Shown in pieces: positions 54,771 to 64,000 of a stretch of DNA of 64,000 nt. Origin of the DNA: Branchiostoma lanceolatum (Eukaryota > Chordata > Leptocardii > Amphioxiformes > Branchiostomatidae); contig NC_089730.1 in NCBI RefSeq assembly GCF_035083965.1, positions 21,282,027-21,346,026 on the forward strand. Reading direction: 5' to 3'. The notes under the pieces were generated by a model. That model ran no database searches, was not told the origin of the DNA, and saw nothing but the letters and a program-made list of their open reading frames with translations. Position numbers and translations under genes: made by a program. The stretch's first letter is position 1. Every line of letters begins with the position of its first letter.

Positions 54771-57384
54771 TTAAAGACCAGCCACTTTCTTTTCTATGTC
54801 CCCCTGCTCTTGTTTGTTTCCTGTCTCTATGGCGATGGCCATGGCTGACTGATAGTGAGATCTGGCCAGGTCCGGGTTCCCCAGTGCCTGGTAGGAAACA
54901 GCCATGTTTTGGTGTGATATTATCTGCTTAGCTTTGTCTCCACTTTCCTGTCTTATCTTTAGGTCCTTCTGGTGCCACTCTAGAGCTGCCTCGTACTCCC
55001 CCAGATCAAGGTGGGCCAGTCCCAGTCTGTTGTAAGCCAGTCCCTCCTCACGCCTGTCCCCCAACTGCCTGGCTAGTGCGAGGTGCTGTTCATAATATCC
55101 GATGGCTGTACGTGGGGAGTGGAGTTGTTCCCTCTGCATCTCACCCATGTAGAGGTAAACCATCATCTGCCCATGTTGATTCCCAGTCTGCTGTGCCATC
55201 TGTAAGGCTGTGTTCAAGTGGGATGTTGACTGGTCCAGTTTACCCAGTAGCCTGTACGCATTACCCAAATTGTTGTTTGCCATTACCTGTTTTTTCTTAT
55301 CTTCTCTTTCTTGACTTACCTTCAGGCATTTCTGATACCACTCCAGAGCTACATCATACTCCTCCATGTCATAATGGGCCAGTCCCAGTCTGTTGTAAGC
55401 CACTCCCTCCTCACGCCTGTCCCCCGACTGCGTGGCTAGTGCGAGGTACTGTTCATAATACTGGACGGCTGTACGTGGGGAGCGGAGTTGTTCCCTCTGC
55501 ATGTCACCCATGTTAAAGTAAACATGCATCTGTCCATGTGGATCCCCTGTCTGCTGCGCTATCTGTAAGGCTGTGTTGAAGTGGGATGTTGCCTGGTCCA
55601 CCTTACCCAGTAGCATGTACGTTTTACCTACATTTATGTGCGCTGCTACCTGCCCTTCCTTATATTTCCTTTCTTGGCTCAACTTCATGTGTTTTTGATG
55701 CCACTCCAGAGCCGCTTCATACTCCCCCATGGCACGATGAGCCTGTCCCAGTCTGTTGTGAGCGCGTCCCTCCTCATACATGTCTTTCAGCTGCTTGGCT
55801 AGTGCGAGGTACTGTTCGTAATACGGGATGGCTGCGCGCGGGGAGTCTAGTTGGTTCCTGTGTATTTCACCCAATCTGAAGTGAACATTCATCTGTCCAT
55901 GTTGATCCCCTGTCTGCTGTGCCATCTGTAAGGCTGTGTTCAAGTGGGATTTTGCTTGGTCTGATTTACCCAGGGACCTGTATGTGTCAGCTACATATAT
56001 GTGTGCTGTCTTCTGGTTTGCCGTGTCTCCACTTTCTTTGTGTGCCTCCAGATCCATACGAAACCATTTCAAGGCTGTCTCAAACTCCGCTTTCTTAGAA
56101 TAGTACAAACCCCAATCCCTCTCACTCCATTCCATTACCCTAGAGACTTCTACAAAAAATAGACAAAGAATTACAACGTAACCCACTCGTTTACCCTTAG
56201 ATATGTACGCGTTACCAACATGTTGAGCTACACGTTTCTGACTGGGCTCAGAAGCTGGTCGTCGTCTGTTGTAAATTTGCTTCCCTCCATCCGTTAGCCC
56301 GAACTTCCTGTCCCGGGTCAACATCTCTGTGAAGACGAGAAGATTCAGGGCAAGGTATTTAGGTCTTTTAATGTTGAAATAGATCATGATTGCCTTGAAT
56401 GTGTTTAAGTTTATCAGTTCAGTTACATCATCATTGTATCGCATCGTTTTGTCAGCCACTGCACCAGTACGTTAGTCTCTTAAAATTAGCTCTATCATAA
56501 CTTACGATTGTCAAAACTGTTTCTCAAAAATTGCTTTCTTGTGCAAACAAAATTAAGCCCGGATAAGTGATTTTTAATTATTTTTTTTGTAAACGTCCAA
56601 TGATTTTCTCCAGCTCACTACCGAATGCGTGCCTTTTGATCTGCCTGGCTTTAGGGATCAGATGCCTTCTGGCCTCCCAGACTTTATTGTTAACACAAGG
56701 AAAGTAAATTAAGTCTAGGTGACCTGGTTTGTGCGAAGCCCCCTTTGGTCTGAGGACAGATTTCACTTCCGTTTCCGCTCGTTCACCGCCTTTTGGTCCA
56801 CTGCCTGGTGTATTGAATTGGCGTGGGCTGTCGTCTGATTCGCTGCCTCTTGGTCCACTGATGCCTGGTTCACTGGCGTCTGTATCTTGGGGTCCAATCT
56901 CTGTGTGGGTAAGTAGAAGAGCTCGAGAGTTTTCTGTTTAGTGCCCCAGTGGGTTCTGACTTTGAAAGTCCCGGGTCATTGGTTGATTAATTGGTCATTA
57001 CAATCATGAAAAGTGAAAAAAGACTGACTCACAGCAAATCTCAAGGCGTTATTGAGACTGACTGTTGTTCGACAATGAATTTCAGATTTTCGTCCATGAC
57101 CTACCTGCCATTATGTGTTCCTGTTCAAGACGTTCAGCTTCCATGGCCAAGCCTTCTTTTCTTAGACTCATCAAAACCTCTATAAGAAATTCCAGATTCC
57201 TCTCGCCAATCGTTGCGTTGTCTACCAACATGTTTAGGATTTCGAAAGCAGTTGCGTTTTCAACTCTTGCCTTGCCAAGAATATTTTCAGTAGCTACTAA
57301 AGCCCTAAGGTTCCTGACGTCATCTTCTATCAGGTTATCAGAAATCTTGACAAACAGCTTGGTCAGTCTGGAGAGTTGAGCCAT
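54771..57384 (-). CDS. Death-effector-domain plus TPR protein (spliced model)
   Basis: Model on the minus strand: exon 57105-57384 (start) joined to 56326-54771, optionally minus a 45-nt intron at 56150-56194; 611 or 596 residues. Exon 1 encodes a DED-like six-helix domain: LTKLFVKISDNLIEDDVRNL, then LGKARVENATAFEIL, then LEFLIEVLMSLRKEGLAMEA. The TPR exon starts with acceptor TTCACAG|AG in the phase required and encodes about a dozen ~40-residue TPRs (AYNRLGLAHYDMEEYDVALE, DQATSHFNTALQIAQQTGD, GDMQREQLRSPRTA) closely related to the protein at 38218-42266. DEDs recruit caspase-8/FADD-type partners; TPRs bind other proteins. The joining is inferred: the TPR exon might instead have its own 5' exon. 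Confidence 0.68.
56578..57384 (-). CDS. Short DED protein from alternative terminal exon
   Basis: Exons 57105-57384 and 56578-56900, phase 1 junction (CACACAG|AG acceptor), product 200 residues. The DED of the first exon is followed by a proline/glycine/serine-rich linker (EIGPQDTDASEPGISGPRGS) and a basic tail (WEARRHLIPKARQIKRHAF, GSELEKIIGRLQKK). The stop TAA (56580-56578) is immediately followed by ATTAAA, a variant poly(A) signal, which supports a terminal exon. The donor at 57104 serves both this exon and the TPR exon at 56326 in the same phase. A DED-only protein could act as a decoy or regulator; this is inference. The tail family is not recognised. Confidence 0.68.
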
Positions 57385-59902
57385 CGTTGGTTTTTAGCTC
57401 ACGATGGATGTCAGACCTGGAAGGCGAAGGTAAGTATTGTTTATTACGTATGCCATTAATCGTTAAGACAGAAAAGGCAAAATGTAAATATACAATCAAG
57501 GCACGAAATTTTACGTTGCTATATTTGTCGACTTTGTTTTATCAATACTTCAGTTGTCAGCTTTTCACTACGAAGGTTTTATTCATTGATCAGTCGAGAA
57601 TTGTGTTCTCCTTGCAAAAGCACCACCTACTCCGGCTACTTATAGCGACAAGACAAGGGGTACCTAGTTGTGCAAACAATCACAAACTTGTCAATAAAAC
57701 AGAGTCAGAACAAAGATTGCCTCATAGCGCCTATTGAACTTATCCTTGTACTTTGACCCTTTGAGTGAATGAATGAATTGTTTTATTTGATCATTGTAAT
57801 CGCAAGTGGGAAGTACCTCGCAGCCATAGGCTGAATTGCGTACTTTTTACATTGTTTTTAAAAACTAGTGACGTTAGGCAATCTATATCGGTTACAGAAA
57901 TAATTTGAGTCTGCGCCTAACGCTGCAATCGATATCTTTTGTTTGACGAGAGTCAACATGTATATTCTAATACATAATGACAAATCTTTACACGTAGTCG
58001 AATATATTCATACAAACGATTATGACAAGCCCTATCCCCTTCCCAACTAACGTTGCTTTAGTTTGTTCTTATCTCAATCTATTCTGATATTTATAGTCGG
58101 TCTGTTTTGATCACGGGCATGGTCACATGCTTGCCGCCAAACAGTATGACACCAGTGGTGGGAGGGCCATCGAAATAATCGATAATCAGTGATTTCCAGC
58201 CGTTGCATAGATACTACATATCACTCAGTCAAGGACAACACGTTAAATATGTAACGTTAACTCTGAGGATGACGAGAAGGCCGTGAATTTTGGCTAAGTA
58301 GTAAAAAGACCCTTGACCCTCACATGATCTTTCTTGAGTAACTAGCATGTTAATCTCGAACAATACTGCATTATTTTTTAACAAAAATATCGCAGGTTAA
58401 CCTTACAGCTGTAAGGAAGAAATACTGCCAACCTTACTCACGTTTTGTAAGAATTTTAGTGACGAATTTTCGTCATCGACGTTGGGTGTAAAACACAGGG
58501 CGTTTCCTGCCACGTCAGCGTCACAGCAAGGAAGGCTGGGTAATATAAGTTAATATAAGTTATTCTGATGATGTCATATATACCTCCTGCGTTACCTTGA
58601 TCGTGTTTACTCAGGTCGTACCAGGTGGAGTGAGTGGCCGTCCAGTTCGTTTAGACTATACTACAATAAAAAATGTCTAATTCGGCATTTTCCAACACGT
58701 CGGGACGGTATGTAGTTCCAAAATATATCTCAAAAGATGACTCAGATTCCCATAGGCCCTTAGACTTCAGCGTTAGTGTTAATGTTTAATAGTTAATGCA
58801 GAGGAGTGCTAGGCTATTGTGCAATGATTGCGTAACCCCGTCTGGTGGTGTGAGAGTCACATGCTTGCTGTGGCGTTCAATGTTTGCCGAAAGCGTTCTT
58901 TGGTCCCTCCAGTCTCTACGCTGTGCCTAACTTTATATGAATGGCAACGTATCGAGTTTTGTCGGATTTAATTGTTAGTATGCCCAATCTTGGTTCTGCT
59001 ATTTAGTTTCGACACATATGCGTTTGAATTTTTCAGTATGTGTGAGTGTGTGCGTGGGGGGGAGGGGTTGTTCGAAGAGAGGTCGAAGTACCAAAGACTA
59101 CATAGACAAATTAATGCACTGAGTGGGTTGATACTGTATAAAGTGTAATTTTTATATTGCGTAAGAAATAAAGATAGTGATCTGACGTGCATATTAAAGT
59201 GCGATAATCAGTAAAACAGTCTTTACGTGATAAATTAATGTATACTATCATTTACTCTTTGTTTAAGTTTATCCTATCCTATCTTATCACTTCAGCTATC
59301 GTATAGCAAATGGGTTTATTTTCTTAACTTCAAATTTTGATAACTTTTGATACACATAGCATCTGTTGTCACCTAACTGTTGTCTGTTGTCATATAACTA
59401 ACACATACATCTAGCTTGACCAATGTCCATAGGTCCATAGGTGTTAGTCTATGACGTATTTTATGATAATGTCGTACAAATGCTGATCATATGACCTATA
59501 TGTCTTTATAACTCCTTTAGAATAAGCTCCTTTAAGACTAATTAAAACAGCCTCATAGAATTCACTCTTTTGCTTCGGTGTAGGTCGTTCTTTTCTCCTT
59601 CCACCTAGTTCTGTATCTTCAATTCATGTTGCTGAAAGTACAAATATATTTTTACCCGTAAATACTTTTATCAGGTTGGTAAGTCACTGGTTAACAATGT
59701 TCGCTGTACACAAACGAAGAGTTATTACAAAAGCAATGTCCCTTTGTCCGTCTGACACCTTTGTTAGGGCAATACTGACTGAATCTATGTAGCACGGCAG
59801 CTAGGGGCCACCCCTGTAATGTGAAGATGGAGGTTCCAAACGTGACTGACTCTGTCACGTTTGGAACTGCTTTCTTCACACTTCAGTAACAACACCTAAC
59901 TG
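57385..59902. other. Spacer between DED/TPR and metalloproteinase genes
   Basis: No supportable gene apart from the weak exon candidate at 58673-58707. About 57765-57860 resembles a dispersed repeat (TGAATGAATGAATTGTTTTA, CGCAGCCATAGGCTGAATT) also seen near 16950-17045. About 59640-59800 contains fragments matching the Penelope-like tail family in reverse (CAGGTTGGTAAGTCACTGGT, GGGCAATACTGACTG). A short palindrome GTTCCAAACGTGACTGACTC/TGTCACGTTTGGAAC lies at about 59832-59870. Confidence 0.45.
58673..58707 (+). CDS. Possible first coding exon of a plus-strand gene
   Basis: ATG in the context CAATAAAAAATGTCT opens MSNSAFSNTSGR, followed by a good donor G|GTATGT at 58708. Upstream is TGATGTCATATATA, a CRE-like site near a TATA-like stretch. 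Without the splice the frame continues for 37 codons. No downstream exon in the window can be tied to it. Confidence 0.2.
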
Positions 59903-62399
59903 TCATGGTTGTGACGTCACGTAAAAACACCTCCTCCGAAAGAATGTAAAACCAAACCCACCTCCGTATAAGGCCCGGATGGCCATGACGTCAACCGCGG
60001 GAATGGTGTATGATGACCCCTGGTAACCTGGGTACCATGGATACATGACGGAGTCCGTGTTGTCCGAGTGGTTCAGACCGAGGCTGTGTCCGATCTCGTG
60101 CAGCGCCACCATGAACAGGTTCGTACCTGTGATAGTTAACGTAAACGGGAATAAGTGTAAACCGTCTTTAATAGCAGGGAAAACACATTTTTAAACAGAA
60201 TATATTGCTTTATATGAGAAACTGCACAGTTTTAGATTGAGAAAGCTTGCCAAATGGTCTTTGTACGTGACTTCATTGCCGATTGAGCCTTGGAGAGTAA
60301 AACATAAGTAAATTTTCATTCATATGATATGATAATGATGCATATATAAATCCGTATTCCCTTGACTTCTCACAGGTTTAACCATTCAACATGACGGACA
60401 ATGCCTACGTCATAGTCACGTGAGTACAAATACACTCTTACAAGTGCGGATGGATACAGTAACTCACCCATAGGGGAGTCAACGGTCCACAGTTCGGAAT
60501 CATCAAAGTGTATGTCGCCATGGATACCTGGGCCGGGCGAGAACGCATGCGCCAGGGTGTGTCCCGCGCCGTCGAAGGGCGTGTCGTCGCCATGGTCACC
60601 GCGTCCGAACTTGATTTCTATGTCAGCCTCGGTGTCGATAGCATTGAAGGTCAACGGCGCCACTTCTTCCCAGATCTGTAGAAGAAAAGAAAAGAAAGTT
60701 TTTGCGCCACAAGTTAGCTAGGTAATTGGTTACGACAATGCTGCGTAGATTTCTGTACTTAAAGCAAGCTGATATCTTACATCCATGGAAGTTTAGCGTT
60801 TAGCATTATCAACTTAACCTTTATAGCCTACATAAAGTAGAAACGATCTATTCACGTGGTTGCTGTGACTTTCCACATTCTTTTGAATTAACAAAATTTA
60901 TATCCTATGGGTAAAATTTAGAGAACTACACTTTCAATCAATCAATCTCTATTCAAGCAAACTGGCAGACATTAAAATTCTGAATTGATTTGCTTTTACA
61001 TGGCAGCAATTTAAAAGCATTTCAAATGACTTAAAAGCATTACAAACATTTTAAAATTTATAAGGGAGTTGATTAAACGAAACGAACACATTAAAAGCTG
61101 TACACTTTACACTGTGACAAAACAAAAGCGAAGAATACCGTGTCAAATCAAGCTTTGTGTAAGATAAGTGAGTCCGAAGGCAGATAATGCATTTGATTAA
61201 CAGTCATTCAATAGTTCAACAAGGTAAGGAATTGGCGAATGTTTATAACGGACTGTCCGGCAATAAGGAATGTCCAGCTTCTGCGAATTGCGTGTACATC
61301 TTTCCGAGCCCTTGTTTCTTTTGGTAAATTGTGCACTATTCTATTCTATTCTATTCTATTCTATTCTATTCTATTCTATTCTATTGTGTCTATTAGTTAA
61401 AACGGCATCCTCCAGGAAATACTGGAACATGATGCTTTCATCTTCCTCATATGGTCTGTTTTCTTGATTAAACCTCCTTGGTTTTCATTGTTTTCAAACA
61501 AACGAGAAAATAAACAAATCTACCCCCGTACTTGGAAAACTCGAGCGATGGTTTCGTCCACCTCACTGTGTAACAAATGGTTCTCCCCCGGGTACTGGGC
61601 GATGCGGTACGTCAGATCTTTCTTCTGCCACGGCGCGGCTGTCCCCGTGTTCTCCATGACGTCACCCGTGGTACTCCTGCTACTCCGGGTCATCACCATG
61701 GAGACCGGGTCAGCACGACTGCATCGTTTTCTGGCCATCAGTGCACGCGTTTGTTGGTCAAATTTTCCTGTAATGAGATAGAAAAGAAAGTGCACGGATG
61801 CTGCGGTGGTTGCTTGAAATAATCAACTCAATTGGAAGATCATAGTGAGATGATAAGCAGGCTCACGGTTCCACAACGCATGCGCAGCGACATGCATTGT
61901 GGGTAATGTATCAAAGTTTAAGGAACTTGAGACATAAACAAAATATGAGCATTCATGTCTGAAGGATTACGGAGACAAGAACTGTTGACCAGTTAGTAGA
62001 CTAATCACCTTTGACATGTTACTCGCACCATATCTAGCTGCGCATGCGTATGTATAACCTCCATGCAGATCTATCGATTGCAAAGACCGAGTGACTATAT
62101 ATAAAAACTCCTTTTAATAGATCTGATAACTGTATGCATACATATTCATGTAGTTTCTTACACACACCTGTCGTTGGCAGACCGGCGAATTCCTGTAGTC
62201 TCTTGAGTCCAAATTTCACCGCCGCTCTGGAGACTTTTCTCTTGATGGCGTGACGTCGTCTGATCGTGACGTGTTTGAGCGTGACGTCACCAGTCTTCTG
62301 CTGGAGAAACTTCTTTCGCCTCTTTTGGCGATCTTGGGTGAGAGGAGCGTTTCTCCATGACGGCAGGTAGCCGTGGCGTCTCAGGAAGGACTCACAGTC
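59903..62399 (-). CDS. Matrix metalloproteinase (MMP), signal-peptide exon not found
   Basis: Four exons on the minus strand: 62168-62399, 61532-61767, 60468-60675 and 59903-60126; 299 residues after an unseen first exon. Propeptide: FLRRHGYLPSW...FGLKRLQEFAGLPTTG. The cysteine-switch region reads MARKRCSRADP rather than PRCGxPD. Catalytic domain: KKDLTYRIAQYPGENHL, EVDETIARVFQIWEEVAPLT, GDHGDDTPFDGAGHTLAHAF, GDIHFDDSELWT, then the zinc site HEIGHSLGLNHS and the Met-turn SVMYP. All zinc and calcium ligands look intact. After LYGGG the exon runs into a short basic tail and stop (RRRCFYVTSQP), so the read form lacks a hemopexin domain, like matrilysins. A donor-like GAG|GTGGGT at 59961 could instead lead to hemopexin exons, but none is visible downstream. 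Confidence 0.87.
61337..61386. repeat. (CTATT)n microsatellite
   Basis: About ten perfect CTATT units in an intron of the metalloproteinase gene. Confidence 0.97.
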
Positions 62400-62489
62400 C
62401 TGGAAATAACGAAATAAAGTGGATTGTTACAATTTATTTGTGCTTTGACGAGTAAAATACGTAGATGGGACACAGTGATACATGTCCTG

Positions 62490-62491
62490 CA

Positions 62492-62549
<58 letters not shown>

Positions 62550-62656
62550 CACCATAATCTACTAACAATAACACACTAACACACACACATACATACATAA
62601 ACACACGCATACTCACACACACACACACACACACCACACACACACATACACACACA

Positions 62657-62716
<60 letters not shown>
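62490..62716. repeat. Long (CA)n microsatellite
   Basis: About 225 bp of CA dinucleotides interrupted near 62547-62590 and by single TACA and CCAC variants. It is upstream of the first identified metalloproteinase exon. Minus-strand cysteine/valine open frames here are repeat shadows. Confidence 0.97.
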
Positions 62717-62717
<1 letters not shown>

Positions 62718-63715
62718 CTACGGATGTCAGATAACTTCAAAGCCACAGCAATGGAATGCATTACCTTTAAGATATGATATTGTATACACCACAATACGCT
62801 AGCACCCCTCCCCCTCACACACGCATAACGATCACATGTAGTTTCAAAATATGTGGGCCACCTTGCAAATCATACAGTCACCTTAACTTCAGAAACTAAA
62901 CTTTCAATATAAGAGCGTAACGACAAAGAAAGAAGACTTACTGGGCCAGTTTTCTCCATTGTGAACACAAATTAAGCCTGAAGAAGAGTATGACACCTAG
63001 CGTGATGATAACACCTGAGGAAACCGTCGTTTGAAGGCACCGCCCCTCCCGAACACACCTGTCCGACCGGCCAAGTCACTAGCGTGAAAACATCGACCTC
63101 TGAATCTTGACCTTTGTGTATCCAGTATCTTGTCAAGTGTATGAAGTATGGGCGTCCAGTATCCCCGTGATCCCTCTGATAGCCTCTTTGGGGGTCTCTA
63201 GGGGGAACTGGTATATACACCATGACTACAAGTTTTCGCAGACATTCGGAGGTCACTGACCTTTTCCAAATCTTTGATAATCTAACTTAACCTAATAATT
63301 TCAAAGCTGGTTTTAATTGTCCTCTTTCCGCAATTCTGACATCGAAAAGGCCTGTTAACATCGGAATTTTTGGTTCATGGAATAGGTCTTTTTTAGAAAC
63401 CTATTTTGTGACGTCATGCTAACACCGTCACCAACACTACATCAACCTCTTGTTGTAACATACATTTATGATAGGGGGCGCTTTAGAGTTGATACGCCTG
63501 TAGGTGAACGTGAACGAACGTAGCCTGAATAGACGGCGTTTCTAGCCAGGCCCCTGGGAAATTGATGACTAAAACCTCTGACAGAAGTCAGGAGAATTAG
63601 GAACATCTACATGTTCACAGCCTTTTCCTTGCATGAATAGTACCCTAGCCTAGGGGCGCGGGTAACTGTCATTTTGGGACAAAATTGTTTGCCATGTTAA
63701 ATACCAAGGTTCTTT

Positions 63716-63800
63716 CATTCACAACCAAGCATTTCACACGAGCCAACGTTTCGATGACCATCTGTCATCTTCATCAGGGCAATACTGACTGGTTCACAGC
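63716..63800 (-). mobile_element. Penelope-like tail with hammerhead-like hairpin
   Basis: On the minus strand GCCCTGATGAAGATGACAGA, TGGTCATCGAAACGTTGGC (63742-63780): CTGATGA core, GATGAC/GTCATC stem II, GAAAC, a GUU triplet, and GCC/GGC stem I. One extra A follows CTGATGA. The tail TGAAATGCTTGGTTGTGAAT matches 24670-24700. Confidence 0.5.
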
Positions 63801-64000
63801 ACACTGAAGCTGGGTGTAACTGCTAACAATGCAGCCACAGACGTAAAGTATTGTTACATTTAATAGATACTGTTAAGCGACAATGGTGAGATGATGCGGT
63901 TCCAAATGTAAAATACAGGATCGTGGTAATCGCTGTGTCCCAAGCAGATATGGGGGTTCAAGCAGATACGACCCCCCCCCCCCAAAAAAGGAAAAAATCG

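Larger units (their letters stand above)
62400..64000. other. Upstream region of the metalloproteinase gene
   Basis: No further exon can be supported. Near 62945-63005 the minus strand has a hydrophobic stretch (VIITLGVILFFRL) before a CCCA|GTAAGT donor at 62942, which would suit a signal-peptide exon, but I find no in-frame ATG. The right end holds a reversed Penelope-like tail (63716-63800) and a poly-C/poly-A run at about 63970-63995. Confidence 0.4.

Noticed and set aside
62434-62818. Minus-strand cysteine/valine-rich frames
   Set aside because: They are the translation of a (CA)n microsatellite.
1-64000. tRNA, rRNA or CRISPR features
   Set aside because: None found by eye. The only tRNA-like sequence is the head of the SINE at 2721-3142, which is not a functional tRNA gene.

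Overview
The window is animal nuclear DNA: genes split into many small GT-AG exons, abundant short foldback elements, tRNA-derived SINEs, LINE and Penelope-like fragments and microsatellites. The gene set (CEP350, a Ly6/uPAR-type protein, collagen/C1q-domain proteins, large tetratricopeptide proteins, a death-effector-domain protein and a matrix metalloproteinase) together with the density of innate-immunity families suggests an invertebrate deuterostome, most probably a cephalochordate (amphioxus). The organism is inferred, not shown.

Layout. 0.3-20.6 kb (+): the 3' part (17 exons, 1399 codons plus stop) of centrosomal protein CEP350, including its CAP-Gly domain and conserved C-terminus, then a 3'UTR and poly(A) signal. 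22.2-25.0 kb (-): a four-exon gene for a secreted or GPI-anchored three-finger (Ly6/uPAR) protein. 25-38 kb: no gene I can support; it holds a ~1.5-1.9 kb diverged tandem duplication with duplicated CCAAT-box and splice-donor candidates on the minus strand, LINE relics and foldbacks. 38.2-42.3 kb (+): a 948-residue TPR protein. 43.4-52.7 kb: three collagen/C1q genes (-,+,+). 54.8-57.4 kb (-): a DED exon that can splice in the same phase either to a short terminal exon or to a TPR exon. 59.9-62.4 kb (-): a matrix metalloproteinase without hemopexin domain in the visible part.

How it fits together. TPR and C1q genes form a roughly mirror-symmetric cluster: TPR(+), C1q(-), C1q(+), C1q(+), DED/TPR(-). 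Secreted C1q lectin-like proteins beside intracellular DED/TPR proteins look like an innate-immunity neighbourhood; this is inference from families, not demonstrated here.

The strongest unexplained signal is a recurring pattern of tandem duplication centred on exon edges. In CEP350, two exon ends with their 5' splice sites are duplicated once, one is amplified as a 50-bp minisatellite, one 3' splice site plus exon start occurs in about eight extra copies spaced ~170-190 bp, and the CAP-Gly exon start is duplicated with an in-frame stop. In the third C1q gene the end of exon 1 with its donor is repeated seven times at exactly 111 bp. All three C1q genes carry arrays of decayed copies of their own C-terminal coding segment just after the stop codon. 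A second signal is a set of hammerhead-ribozyme-like folds in dispersed repeats, one of them linked to a Penelope-type C-terminal peptide.
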